Shown: positions 49,535 to 60,590, counted from the first letter of the stretch. The stretch: DNA of 64,000 nt from Isoetes taiwanensis (GCA_021234155.1 JAJEKV010000019.1:2463999-2527998); one strand, 5' to 3'. The notes: generated by a model not told the origin, from the letters alone. Program-made: numbers and translations.

Positions 49535-50230
49535 CTAATCACAATCCTTAAACATCAATTTCATACCAGACAAGAGGTAACTTATTTGCAATTGCTCCTC
49601 TTGAACCGCTTGTGCTACTTTCTTTTCAGCTTCACTCTTTTTGGCTTCAGAACTTCTCGCTTCTTGCGTTGCCATAAGATATCTTGTGTGCTGCTAAACC
49701 ACTCAAATTTCCAACGCTTCCATCACCCACAGCTCCACTGGTAAAGACCGGAACTGAGCTCTGATACCAATTTGTTACGAATGCTCTGTTCTTCCTGCAA
49801 ATTCATCAACATATTAGAAAGTAAAACACCACATGGTACTCGATTTAGGACCAATTAGAAGAGATGTCACCAAGTCAAGCTACTCTACAAGACTGTATAA
49901 GAACAAGCTCTTTCAAGCCACCAACCACTGGTGTTACAGGAACTCCTTCTAATGATATAATCAAGAAAGAAGCAAGAGAAAATACTAGAAGGTAAGGCTA
50001 GGCTCATCATCAACATAGGAAGAAGCAGGTCTAGTTGTGCAGTGAGCTTAGACCCCCTATGCACCTTTCTAGGCATAACTTTCAAACCGTAAGGAATCTA
50101 TGGAAAACCAAGCCCCAATCTGGAAACTAGACTTCAAGCTTTCCAACAAGGTAAGGGCCGCCGATTTCTGAATTGTGGTCGCGGAGATATGACGTCTCAA
50201 AGTTCTCCTTCTATTTATAGGTAACAACAC
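49535..50230 (-). mobile_element. LTR retrotransposon fragment: LTR end, PBS and gag start
   Basis: On the minus strand an LTR end (...cgtaaca, inner edge at 49,773) is followed after two bases by ttggtatcagagctcag (49,770-49,754), a classic initiator-Met tRNA primer-binding site. 79 bases further, ATG at 49,675 opens a 46-codon Lys/Glu/Ala-rich gag-like start (MATQEARSSEAKKSEAEKKV) that stops at 49,535. Inside the LTR, ctataaatag (50,220-50,211) is a TATA box in the correct orientation. The outer LTR edge is not defined (somewhere beyond 50,222), and no second LTR or pol gene was seen. A 5' fragment or non-autonomous element. Confidence 0.7.
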
Positions 50231-50931
50231 CTTTTTTTGCCTTTTTGTTTCTAAATAAAGGTCAAGGTTTATTTCTAGCTCTCTCTTTGATAATATCAAG
50301 GTTTAGACATACTGGATGGCTTTCTTACTTGATCATATCAATAAATAATGTTCCATGCAAGACCACTCCCCCGCACCATATCAGTAAATATACTATTGAT
50401 TTTTTGCCCACATAAACATTGGGGTATTTTGCCATTAGATGTGCGTATTTTCCGGTAAGAATTCTCTGACTGATTGCCAGCCAAATGCTTGTTCATTGTT
50501 GTTTTGATCCAACACAAAGTTGTTTTCTATTTTGAGTCTACTTCGAGTGTGGAGCAGGGTTCATTCCGGCTATAGAGGTAGAGGTCTTTTTTGCTTTGAT
50601 GATTTGCAAGAAACTTGTAATAGACCTAAACAAGATTATTTAAAACTTTGAATATGAATTAATTGTGTTTGTGATATTTGCAAGTTCATCTCTTTCACCT
50701 TTAAGCTTCGGAGATATTACCATGTTGTTTTCTGGTGATTTTGAGAGCTCTAGATACATATGGTTTGGTTTGGCTTGGTTTAGTTCTTGCTGTAAAGATA
50801 GGTCCCTAAAGATCATAAGGGAGGGTGCCCGATTATGTCACACTTACAGAAAAGTTGCAAGATCCATGGCCAAATCTCACCAGAAAGTGAACATTATAGG
50901 ATCAAAAGATGCACTACAAACCGATGCAATT
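50231..50931. other. No gene recognised
   Basis: Probably includes the outer part of the LTR above. No recognisable ORF. Confidence 0.4.
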
Positions 50932-51006
50932 AATAGAATAGAATAGAATAGAATAGAATAGAATAGAATAGAATAGAATAGAATAGAATAGAATAGAATA
51001 GAATAG
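50932..51006. repeat. (GAATA)n microsatellite
   Basis: About 14 uninterrupted copies of gaata/atagaa, starting atagaata at 50,933 and ending at gaatagag. Confidence 0.95.
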
Positions 51007-51346
51007 AGTTTTTATCGTCCACGGAGACCAATTGGCCTATGGGACCCAAAAAGGAGGCGCAACAAGCGTATTACTATCCGGGTTAAAAAACCCTTGCCTC
51101 AAAGGGTTTTTGGGGGAAAAACCATGACAGGAATAAGATTGATGTCAAACTGTACAAACATCTATCATGGAGGGGAAAGAAATATGTACACATATCAGGC
51201 AAGTGCATTCAAAGGTCATTGGCATCGCCACTAGGTTCATTGGCGCACTTGGAGCTGTGCCGACACGTGCACGGTCTTATCTGGCAAAGCCACCACAAAT
51301 TCCTAGTATGTGTAATGCCATTATGAAGGCCACATAGCATAATGCC

Positions 51347-51469
51347 TAATATGGTCTGTGGGGTATGGGATAAAGCCTTGGAAAGGTTGGGGCCCATTGG
51401 ATAACGATTTCCTTGAAGGATCTACCCGTTTGGTGCGTTGGTTATCATTAGAGGTGCTAGTGTGTAACA
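51347..51469 (+). repeat. TRIM left LTR
   Basis: 123 bp, starts taatatggtctgtgggg and ends gtgtgtaaca. The terminal TG is mutated to TA. The flanking atgcc at 51,342-51,346 is the left target duplication. Confidence 0.9.
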
Positions 51470-51558
51470 TTTGGTATTAGAGCCAAGGTTCAATTCCTCG
51501 TGGCAACATTAGTGTGTTCCACATGCTTGAGGGCAAGCATCTCAAAGAGGGAAGGAAT

Positions 51559-51681
51559 TGATATGTTCTGTGGGGTATGGGATAAAACCTTAGAAAGGTT
51601 GGGGCCCATTGGATAACGATTTCCTTGAAGGATCCGCCATTTTGGTGTGTTGGTTATCACTAGAGGTGCTAGTGCGTAACA
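51559..51681 (+). repeat. TRIM right LTR
   Basis: 123 bp, starts tgatatgttctgtgggg and ends gtgcgtaaca. The right target duplication atgcc follows at 51,682-51,686. Same length as the left LTR, with only a handful of substitutions. Confidence 0.9.
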
Positions 51682-51776
51682 ATGCCAAGGTGCTAAGGCT
51701 GAATTCACATGTCGGAGTAGCGCACTAGAGGTGCTAGTGCGTAACAATGCCAAGGTGCTACACATGTCGGAGTAGC
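51662..51776. repeat. Tandem duplication of the TRIM end plus flank
   Basis: agaggtgctagtgcgtaaca followed by atgccaaggtgcta occurs at 51,663-51,696 and again at about 51,726-51,759. Both copies are followed by acatgtcggagtagcg, with 11 extra bases in the first. It duplicates the LTR end with its target site, so it happened after insertion. Confidence 0.8.
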
Positions 51777-53154
51777 GAGAGCTGTGACTATGACAATATG
51801 GTTCATATGTGGCTGATTGTTAAAGAAGTGGGTAAACTATTGGTTCCAACAAAGCGTTCAAGACTACGATGGCCATGGCGCCATCACGAAAAGCATCGTA
51901 CAATTTCTAGCTACATCACCCTTTTGTCGCGCCACATCCACAAAATGTGGTGCCGACCATCAACTTCTAGATTGCACATAAACAAGACAGAGTTGCGATG
52001 GTGCTGCATGTGAACCCAGTTTGTGCTAGAGTCACAGTGGCATCATCACGACTCCGGCCCGTTTACATGCAGAAAGAGGCATGATATAGCAATGCAACAT
52101 CATGCTCAAATATGACATGGTACGACGCGAGTTTGACGTGGCAAAAAATAGTGTGCCATTTTACGTAACTGCATCGACACCATTTTAGTTCAAAGATTGG
52201 TTGAATCCTCTTTTTTTTTTTTTTTTTTCGCGGAAAAAAACATGTGGACACAAGAGTCACCATCATGTTGCATGCGATGATGCTATATGCACCTACAATG
52301 GTGCACATGAATTCAATCTATAACACGCGCACATCCCCATTACGAGATTGTTGAGGCTTCCTTTCCTTGCCATGTCATCAAAGTCTCGGATGTATTTGTT
52401 CAAGCCATTCCCGTTGCCTCAATTATGATAGCACAGATCAAGATTAGCACAAAAAGACAAAGAAACATAAGAAAAGACAAAGCGAGACGAAGCTAGACGA
52501 AACCAAATGCTATAACTAAGGGCGGATCCCCATTACACCGTTCTTCTGAATTTCTGAGTTTGCCGTGTCAACCAAACCCAACCTCAATTTGAGCAACGAT
52601 TCCTATTACAGGCCCAACTTCTGAAACTGGAAAACGAGGATGAAGACTTAGAAGAAAAAACAACAACTGCTAGACGATAAAGCAAACTAGAAGACAAGAC
52701 AGAGTTCAGATTTTCGGATGCCGCCTCCACCCATCTGAGTTTTTTGCAGTTGCTGGTGCCATATAGGATCAACTCCGAAGGAACCTAATGTAATGGGAAT
52801 GATACTGCTATTTCTTTCCTTGCCACGAGGCACAGAACCCAAAAATCGAGCTAATGGAGATGGGCCCTAAGCATCCAAAAACTCTCACGTCTCGTTGTGC
52901 CAAGTAGACAAAGCCCAGTTTGTCGAGGGGCAATAGGAATGATCATTGTTAGGTTTGGGTTTTCCAAGCAGCACACAAGAATACCCCAAATGGGGCTCAC
53001 GAGATCCCTTTGTCACTTTATACTTTATTACAGTCTTCATTTTAGCCCTTTTTACACGATGGCGTGGCCAGTAACATGCCGCAGGAGTTTGCTGACGTGG
53101 AATTATTTCGAGACTATTCCGGCAACTCTAGAAGAAAAGGAAACATGCATTGCA
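51777..53154. other. No gene recognised; MITE-like words
   Basis: Between about 52,009 and 52,070 the words gctgcatgtgaacccag and cccgtttacatgcag occur, also seen at the two ends of the MITE candidate at 54,528-54,660. A T-run of 18 sits at 52,210-52,228. The region just upstream of 53,155 should hold the promoter of the Nudix gene; no TATA box could be chosen with confidence. Confidence 0.4.
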
Positions 53155-55708
53155 ATGATAGGACGCATTCAATCTTTGTTTCCACACCATTTTCCTTCTT
53201 CTTCTTCAGCTTCCCTCTGTAATTTGGCGGCCAGCCTTTCTATCAGGCCTTGGCCGCTGCATAGCAATTTTTGTGGAAGACCACCTACGGGATTTTGCCT
53301 CAGAAGGATTTCCAAAAAGTGTGAAGATTTGATTTGGGGATCTGTCCGTTCTCAAGCTATGGCCAATGCCGATGGTGTTCCTCCTGGGTATCGTCCAAAT
53401 GTCGGCATTTGCCTGGTTAATGACAAAAACCAGGCAAGTATTTTGGGTTTTCTTAGCTCTAGGGAAGTTTTAGACTAAAGTATCCTGTTTTATTATTTAT
53501 ACGGCGGTTATGAATTGCAGTAACAATTGCTTGCTATTTGATCAGCGCAGGTATTTGTTGCATCCAGATTGGACATTCCTGGAGCATGGCAAATGCCACA
53601 GGTAGAAGACTGTGTTAGATTACTCGGCTGAATTTAGATACACCTTGAGTCTTGTCAACTTGTAGATACCTATAATGGCGAAATTTGACGGGTAATGAGT
53701 TTTTACATTTTTAGGGAGGTGTTGACGATGGAGAAAAGCCATCTGAAGCAGCGATTCGTGAGCTACGCGAAGAAACTGGTGTTAAATCTATACAGGTTAT
53801 AGGTGAGGTAATAAAAAATATCCTTTAAATTAGGATGGGAGATCAAGAACAATTAGTTGAATTACTTACACTTTGTATTATAACTACAGTCACTTATCTA
53901 CTTATTTGAAATGTTTTGTGGCCGGCGCTAATGCTTTTTCCGGCGGTCAGATTATTATAATCTGACCTTTCAAGTCGATATAAACTTGTCAGAAAGACCA
54001 TATTCCAGATTTCTGTGGTCAATAAATATAATGTGATTGACTATATTACAACTGACCATAATGCTGATCATCACATTAGGTCGATATACTGAGGTTGACT
54101 GTAATCAAGTGATCAGTTTAGTGCTGATACAGCAGCATATCAGGTATGTTTTTGGATGCATTTCATCATATGCATGCCATCTCATGAACGCTTTGAACTC
54201 CTTAGCTCAAGAGGAATGTAAGATATATGGTTGCATGTTAAGCAGCTCAAAAATATGATATACATATTGACATGAAGGGGGAGCCTTGAGAGTCTTGTGG
54301 CAAGAAGAATTTTAAACAATTGGAGTGTAATGACCTGATATTCTTTGCATCTGTTAACTTTCCAATTCCATTGGGCAAAGTTCAGTGCGAACTCTGTTCC
54401 TTTTAGTGTAGATGATCTTGGATACTATCTCTTTGGCCCAACTGACAGGTCAGCATCAACCATACCAGGTTCCTCCAGTGGTTTCAACTTCCTAATATAT
54501 GCACTGCCACTGCCAGTGATAAGAGCCGGTTTACATGCACGATGGCAACCCTCACCATCACGTAAAAAGGCAAGCCCTTTTACACGCACCATAATCTGCC
54601 ATCGCCGAAAAGCACAGGGCAAAACAGGGCCCCTCTCCGGCGATGGTTGCATGTGAACCCAGCCTCAATCATCAGTTCTGTCATTTCTATTCCATTCTTG
54701 TAAAATCTAATTTCACATGGTTTCATTGTCATCTATAACTGCCATGTAGCGCTTGACCTATTAGAATCTGAAAAAATGGGCATAATATGCATGCAAGTCT
54801 TTTGTAAAAGAGCAGTTCAAGACCTCAAATGGTGTTATATGACTGCAAGCAAGAAATCGAAATGCATTACAATGATATTTATTCAAGAACCAGATTAAAG
54901 GCAAGTAGGCTGATGGCAGCATTGCGTTCGACAGAGAAAAGAAGCAAAATGAATAGTGATGAGAAGGCTTCAAGTATATTTTGTGGGATTTTCAGTTAGT
55001 TCTAAGGAAAGGAAATGTGGAAGCATTGAAATTTACATATCCAAATGGTCTGGCCTAGCATACTGATAGAACACATTTTAACTTCGAAAGTGGGAAACCA
55101 TGGGGCTTGTTTCTGCAATTAGTGCTTGAGGTCATCTCATGCACAACACGTTGTGAGGCAAGTCTGCAACATGCAATCGGCTTTGTTATGGTCAAATATG
55201 GGTAACTGTTTAGGTCGAACATATTCCATTTTGATATTGTAGGGAAAGAATTACCTTCCTTGTTCATCAAGCCACTTCTGGTGCAGGCTCCAGGATGGTT
55301 GACGTACGACTTTCCTCCTGATGTCAGTGCGAAGATACTGAAATTATGGGGTAAAGCATGGACTGGGCAAGCTCAGAAATGGTAAGGTCAACGTTCAGCT
55401 AGCAGGCATGGATTGTTACTTAATTTCGTGGTCAATGTAGGTTTCTTTTCAGATTTGTGGGTGAAGAGAGTGAGATTGACCTTGCTGGGAATGGAAAAGA
55501 AGCACCTGAATTTTCAGAGTGGAAATGGTTGCCAGTGGATGAAGTTATTAAAGGGGTGAGATTTTGTTCTTTTGGGATACTAAACTATTGGTTTATTATT
55601 CTTATTGTTTTCAATTCCTTGCTGCAGGCTGTTGACTTTAAGAAACCAGTATACGAAGAAGTATTCAAGTTTTTCTTGCCTATTTTGAACTCAGCACAAC
55701 AGAGCTGA
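53155..55708 (+). CDS. NUDT26/27: Nudix hydrolase, NUDT26/27-like (probable organellar diadenosine polyphosphate hydrolase)
   Basis: Six exons: 53,155-53,433, 53,551-53,601, 53,715-53,807, 55,287-55,381, 55,441-55,555 and 55,628-55,708. All join in phase to 237 residues, close to Arabidopsis NUDT26/27. Residues 1-60 are rich in Ser/Arg/His with almost no acidic residue, a plausible plastid or mitochondrial transit peptide. The alternative ATG at 53,059 would add 32 residues, including several Glu. The Nudix box spans Gly111 to Val133 (Glu117, REL at 125-127, EE at 129-130, TGV at 131-133) and binds the catalytic metal. SRLDIPGAWQMPQ, WLTYDFPPDV, GQAQKWFLF and KKPVYEEVF are family signatures. 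Such enzymes cleave Ap4A/Ap5A-type dinucleotides. Intron 1 uses a GC donor (CAG|GCAAGT), and intron 3 is 1.48 kb. Confidence 0.92.
53945..53967. repeat. Perfect 11-bp-arm palindrome in Nudix intron 3
   Basis: ggtcagattat, one base, ataatctgacc. A single short cruciform; may be the end of a small repeat. Confidence 0.9.
54528..54660. mobile_element. MITE candidate in Nudix intron 3
   Basis: About 133 bp bounded by ggtttacatgcacgatgg on the left and ccggcgatggttgcatgtgaaccc on the right, complementary over roughly 13 terminal bases (GGKTTMACATGCA) and again in a subterminal gatgg block. Related end words occur at about 52,009-52,070. No target duplication is confirmed by eye. Confidence 0.5.
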
Positions 55709-56821
55709 AATGGTATTGTTGAAGCCATCTTTAGTCCAGGAACAATAAATGTTGCTTGCACATGAAGATAAGTCTCAGGCCATTAACACCAATTTTGCGA
55801 TTAGGTGTGTATGGAGAAAAGAAAAAAGTTTGATGAAGCTGCATGTGCCATCTATGATAGGACCAATTTTGAGTCAGTGCATTCCTTGTATTTATATCAG
55901 CTTTATTTAGTAATACGTGATTACATTTATACCTTGTTTCTAGTCTTCTCCATCTTGTATATGTTCATGGTTTTTTTATCAAAGCTGTTGTAGCTTTTAC
56001 ATGGTATCAATTGATTAGAGAGGAGAGCTGACAGATCCTCCAGGCCGTGACTGTTGCAAAGATGAAGCTGATTGTAAGGCAAGTTATTTGTGGTACAAAG
56101 AAGAGCAGTTTTGCTGTGGAGCCTTTGATTGCAGCAAAGAGAGCTGCCTGATTGGGAGTGGCAATCATATTGTGGTACATGGATCTGGTTGAATTGGAGC
56201 GGCTTGAACTGTGTACTATTTTCCTCAGCAGGCAATAGAAGGTAGAATGCGTACCTTGGTCAACTGCACTTTGTTGTTAATGAGCAAATCCTGTACTTAA
56301 GCCAAGAATAATGAATTTCAGTACTAGAGGTAGCAGGAGGCATGGAGATGGAGATTTTAGGGCTAGTATAATAGAAGTTATATCAGAAGCATGTTAATGA
56401 GCCTGGTAGGGCAGCAAGTTGTAGAAGACTTGAAACTGGGATGTGCGAGCTTCAAGGATGACTTTTTTTTAGTCAGAATGGATTGTTATGATGTTCTAAA
56501 GGACATCGAAGGGTTAGATTGTGATGTTCTAAATGACATCTATAAGGATCAGGGTTAGTATTTTGATTAAGTTAGGTTTGTCTTTATCTAAAGTGCATCT
56601 TGGAAGTGGAAATGGCCTTCATTTCGTAAATTGGATCTATTGGTTTGAAGCATTTTCTTATAGAGGATCATCAGCATCAACAACCGTTTCATTTTTGGGT
56701 TGCCCGTAGGGGGCAACCCTCTTGTTGGAGGGTGGAGTGACGTATAGAAGGCCTTGATTTATTTTAAGTATAATATGCCATAGAAAATTCTGTATACGCG
56801 GTTGGGATTGCTTGGGCTTTT
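55709..56821. other. 3' flank of the Nudix gene, no other gene
   Basis: Contains no convincing ORF. At 56,697-56,720, gggttgcccgtagggggcaaccct is a hairpin related to 46,739. Confidence 0.45.
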
Positions 56822-57238
56822 TTAGGGTTTTGTGAGACTCAGTCGGCCAAGATTTGTTTGGGATGTCTCAAGGTAGAGATTGTTTGGGTCTTCTATGGAA
56901 GATGGTGGAGCTATGGCCATGCAATCCCCTCCGACGATGACAGTGGCATGGGCGAGGGCGGCGGCGGCGGCGGCGGCAGGGGCGTCTGTAATATCTTCTA
57001 CAATCATACCCCAGGCGTTTACTTCTTTCGTTAGAGTTTGAGTTATGGAGAGCTCTCGCTTCCATGGCTGCAAAAGAGCATGGGCTGATCCTCCCTTCTG
57101 TCTCGCCTCGGCAATGCCTTCTCCAGCCCCAGCAGATTGGCTAACCTTGATGCCTTGGAGCTCGTGATTTCTGAGCGCTTCGAATCCTTGGCTATGACCA
57201 ACGATTGCTGCAATGCTTGGAGCGGGCCTTGTTGCCAA
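56822..57238 (-). CDS. Hypothetical ORF with poly-Ala tract
   Basis: 138-codon frame from ATG 57,238 to a stop at 56,822. It includes an eight-residue Ala tract encoded by (ggc)n at about 56,957-56,982, preceded by TKEVNAWGMIVEDITDAP. The local GC content is higher than in the surroundings. No family is recognised. The simple repeat can by itself open a frame, so this may be chance; against that, the whole frame has balanced protein-like composition. It lies between the Nudix gene and the GDSL pseudogene. Confidence 0.3.
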   Translation of the reverse strand: MATRPAPSIAAIVGHSQGFEALRNHELQGIKVSQSAGAGEGIAEARQKGGSAHALLQPWKRELSITQTLTKEVNAWGMIVEDITDAPAAAAAAALAHATVIVGGDCMAIAPPSSIEDPNNLYLETSQTNLGRLSLTKP

Positions 57239-57419
57239 AAGGGTTAGAATGAGTTAGTGGTTCTAGGTGCTGATATTCTTTTGCCCTATCTGGTATGGCA
57301 AGACGTATTTCCATACACCCACAAGTCGTTTTTGTGAATAGCTGACTTCTTAGGTGAACCCTTTTCCTTTCCTTAAAAGTTACAAGCATTTTTCCTTAAA
57401 AGTTCCTTATATTTTGCAG

Positions 57420-58508
57420 CTCAGGCAGTGGCTCTTCCATTGGTGAAGCCATATCTTGGTCCTCAAACTGATCACATGCAGGGTGCAAATTTTGCTTCTG
57501 CAGCAAGTGGTCTCCTAGACTCTACTTTATCCCATGTTGTACGTTTTACCTACCTCTTTTTTCATGTTTTTGTTTCTATTTGGCTTCTTCAGATCTGATA
57601 TAATGTCAACTGCTGCTTACAGGGCGTGGTGCCTTTTAAAAAACAAATCAGACAATTTCAACAACTTGGTAACAGTTATATGGATAAGCTTGGACATTCT
57701 GTAGCCCAAAGACTGATCTCCAAATCCCTGTTCGTAACAAGTACTGGGGGCAATGATATCAGCTACAATTACCTTCGAAATGCAACATTCCAACAGACTG
57801 TTACAAAGATAGAGTTTATATCATCTCTATTGCAGATTTATCGAGAATCTATAGAGGTTTATTTTATATATATCAGAAGAGATTGTAGAACTGTAATCTA
57901 ATTCGTTAGTTATCTGTAGGTCCTTTATCATGCTGGAGCCAGGAAGTTCGTGGTACTTGAATTAGGGAATATTGGTTGCTACCCTTTTAGTAGATTGAGA
58001 GTAAGTTTGCAAAATCAAACTGGATGCTTGACTGCATCAAATAAATTAGCCCTGAAGTTCAATGCAGCCCTAAGTGATTTGCTGGTAAACCTTACTTTCG
58101 AACTGCCAAATGCAAGCATCATTTATGGCAAGAGTTTCAACATTTTGGCTCAACTGATCAGCCATGGGGAGTAACATGGTAAGTAACCCCCTAGATAGTT
58201 TAACATGGGATATTTGAATGCTTTAAAGCACAGGTGGAATAGACTATGCTTAAAGAAAGTGAATAAATAATATGCTGAGAGAGTTGTGGTGAGACGGTTT
58301 AGAACAAAGGTAGCTTGATGTTAGATGTTTAATCCTTTCGATATGAGCTTCTAATATGTTGATGGGGATAACATGCAGGATTTGTAAGCACTATAAATGC
58401 TGCTTGTGGCGGAGGTCCATTTAATGCACTGATTATGTGTGGGAGAAATGGAAGCTCAGCTTTCCCTTAGCCATCAAATTACTTGTTTTGGGATAGTAAG
58501 CATTTGCA
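57420..58508 (+). pseudogene. GDSL esterase/lipase pseudogene, 5'-truncated
   Basis: Secreted GDSL enzymes hydrolyse lipid and cell-wall esters with a Ser-Asn-Asp/His site. Exons with good splice sites: 57,420-57,538 (QGANFASAASGLLDST, block II Gly), 57,623-57,856 (GVVPFKKQIRQF, block III GGND), 57,920-58,178 and 58,379-58,508 (WDSKH, block V Asp/His). The first exon, with the GDS nucleophile and signal peptide, is absent. In-frame stops occur at 58,171-58,173 (TAA) and 58,468-58,470 (TAG, just before PSNYLFWDSKH), and the C-terminus after His is lost. Clearly a broken gene. Confidence 0.85.
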
Positions 58509-59293
58509 AATCACATTATCTTTCAAAGGTTTTGGCTTGGAAAGATCTCGTGTATTGAGGCTTTCAAAGAGAAGTTTATGATTCCCTTTAAAAACTTCTG
58601 TCATTGCAATAACAAAGTTGAAGTTAATGGCTATTGAAAGAAACAACTATAAGACAAACCGTAGTAATGGAAATAAAAACAATTAGGAACCTAATGTTCT
58701 ATAAATAACAAACATTCATGCCAAAGCAATCCATAAAGAAACCCTGCACTAAACAACACTGAACGATTGAATAAGAAGTATAACATCGACTCTTATTATT
58801 ATAAGATGATAATAGTCAATAAATACAAAATATCGATTAAGAGTCAATAAACACGACGATCCTTATCACCTACATGGTAATCACAATAGTCTGTAATTGT
58901 GCATGCCTCATTGGCTCCTCTAAAGGGCAATCCATTGATGCGTTAGCATCTTGTTTTTTAAAACAAGTTGAAGAATGGAAATAATCACGACTTGGTGCAA
59001 CCGGAGTACTTGCAAAAATGTGCACTTACATTTAGCAAACCTTGGCTTAACAAAATTTGTGACGTTGAAACTAGAGTTTCTAGGTTGTTGATCTTATGCT
59101 GAAGTTGAATTCATCTTAAAATTTAGAACAAAACGGGAAGGCGATATTGGTTTTTAGTAATTGAAAATTTGTTTTTGGGTTGCTCGAAGTGCATACCCTT
59201 TTAATAGACGGTGGAGATCTTGAGAACCTGAAGTTTTTATTATATTATCATAACATATATATGTTCTTATGTTTGTCCTCCTGAATCCGGCCG
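58509..59293. other. No gene recognised
   Basis: At 59,172-59,220, tttttgggttgctcgaagtg and then cggtggag resemble the hairpin-bearing sequence at 56,692-56,740, suggesting another copy of the same repeat family. No ORFs of note. Confidence 0.4.
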
Positions 59294-59640
59294 TTGATCC
59301 GAGATCCTACGGCTCACGTGGCTTTGGGACATATCCTACGGCCCAGATGGCTTGGGAGTTTGTGTCCGATTATATGTAAGCGATCCTACGGTCCAGGTTG
59401 ATCTGATCCTGATCGTTGGTCCGAGATCCTACGGCTCACGTTGCTTTGGGACACATCCTACGGTGCACATGGCTTTGGGAATTATATGTAATCGATCCTA
59501 CGGTCTAGGTTGATCCGATCCTGATCGTCTATCCGAGATCTTACGGCTCACGTGGCTTGGCACATATCTTACGGTGCACATGACTTTGGGAATTATATGT
59601 AATAGATCCTTGGCTCATGTCGCTTTAATTATTGTCACGT
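59294..59640. repeat. ~112-122-bp minisatellite (GATCCTACGG)
   Basis: Three head-to-tail units starting at about 59,294, 59,416 and 59,528, each with ccgagatcctacggctcacg followed by gctttgggacatatcctacgg. A shorter partial unit follows at about 59,670. GC-richer than the surroundings. Confidence 0.85.
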
Positions 59641-59732
59641 GGTGAGATCTCGACCCTTGATCGGGTCCAAGATCCTACGGCCCAAGTTGAATGCTCATTC
59701 CTTAGGAAAAGGCTTTTAAAATTTCTATGTTG

Positions 59733-59797
59733 TGTGGGGGATTCGAACCCTGGCCATTGACCCCCCCAAAACCCCCATTCTAACCAATAGACCAAGC
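59733..59797 (-). mobile_element. tRNA-derived SINE head
   Basis: On the minus strand the segment reads gcttggtctattggttagaa ... ggccagggttcgaatccccca. An A-box-like TGGTCTATTGG (59,794-59,784) and a B-box GGTTCGAAT (59,749-59,741) are spaced as in tRNA genes. The acceptor stem halves (gcttggt and the C-run) cannot pair, and the middle is a G-run, so it is not a functional tRNA. No clear tail was defined. Confidence 0.5.
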
Positions 59798-59929
59798 ATT
59801 AATTCTATGAACAATTTATGTTTCAATATACTTAAGGGTAATGTTCCGATTAAGATACTTAAAGGTAATGTTCCGATTAAGATAAAATAGACTATAACAT
59901 TCTAGCTAGTTCAAGAAAGTTCTAGAATG

Positions 59930-60590
59930 TTCTGGAAGGCTCTAGAAAGTTCTAGAATCTTCTAGAAAGTTCTAGAACATAAGAGAATCCAGGGAGGATC
60001 TAAGAAAATTCTTCCAGAAAGTTCCAAATTGTTCTAATAAGTTTTAGAATGTTCTAGAATGTAGGGGAATCTACGGGAATGCAAGGAAATCTAGGGAAAT
60101 ACTTCCAGAAAGTTCTAGAATATATTGAAAGTCTTAGAATGTTCTAAAAAGTTCTAGAATGTAAAGAAATCCAGAAGAATCTAAGAAAATCTTATAAAAT
60201 GTAAGAGAATCTAGGAAAATATTTACAAGCCTAAGGGAATCTCTTAAAATCTGGAGGATCTAAGGGAATCTTCATAAAATCTAAGGGAATATAAAAAAAT
60301 GTTGATGAAATCTTAGAGTATCTAGGGGAATCTTTATAGAATCTCTTTGAATCTCATATAATGTAAGGGAACCTAGGGCAATCTCATAGAGTCTAAAGGG
60401 ATCTAAGAGAATCTAAGGGGATCTAGGGGGATCTTCATAGAATCTTGGAGAATCTACGGAAATCTAATGGAATCTAGAGGGAATCTTATAAAATTTAGAG
60501 GAATCTCCACGAAACCTCCAAGAGAACCTTGGTAGAATCTTAGAGATTCTATGAATTTAGAGAATATTAAAAGATTCTTTTAGAATGTAG
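59930..60590. repeat. TTCTAGAA / AATCT minisatellite array
   Basis: First ~250 bp: repeats of ttctagaa(a/t)gttctag. Then a degenerate gaatctaggggaatctt array like that at 29,306-30,616. The same composite theme at two loci 30 kb apart suggests a dispersed family. Confidence 0.85.

Larger units (their letters stand above)
51347..51681 (+). mobile_element. TRIM retrotransposon (complete, 335 bp)
   Basis: Two 123-bp terminal repeats (51,347-51,469 and 51,559-51,681), both ending gtaaca. The right one starts TG (tgatatgttc), the left one TA (taatatggtc). One base after the left LTR lies ttggtattagagcc (51,471-51,484), a near-match to the initiator-Met tRNA primer site. Just before the right LTR is a purine tract, aaagagggaaggaa. 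The 5 bases outside each end are atgcc, a perfect target-site duplication. The internal region of 89 bp encodes nothing. These are the hallmarks of a terminal-repeat retrotransposon in miniature, mobilised in trans by an autonomous partner. Confidence 0.92.

Noticed and set aside
53059-53154. Upstream ATG as the Nudix start
   Set aside because: It would place several Glu residues in the transit peptide; the ATG at 53,155 gives a more typical one. Not excluded.
59733-59797. Functional tRNA gene
   Set aside because: The acceptor stem cannot pair and the anticodon arm region is a G-run; only the A and B boxes are tRNA-like.
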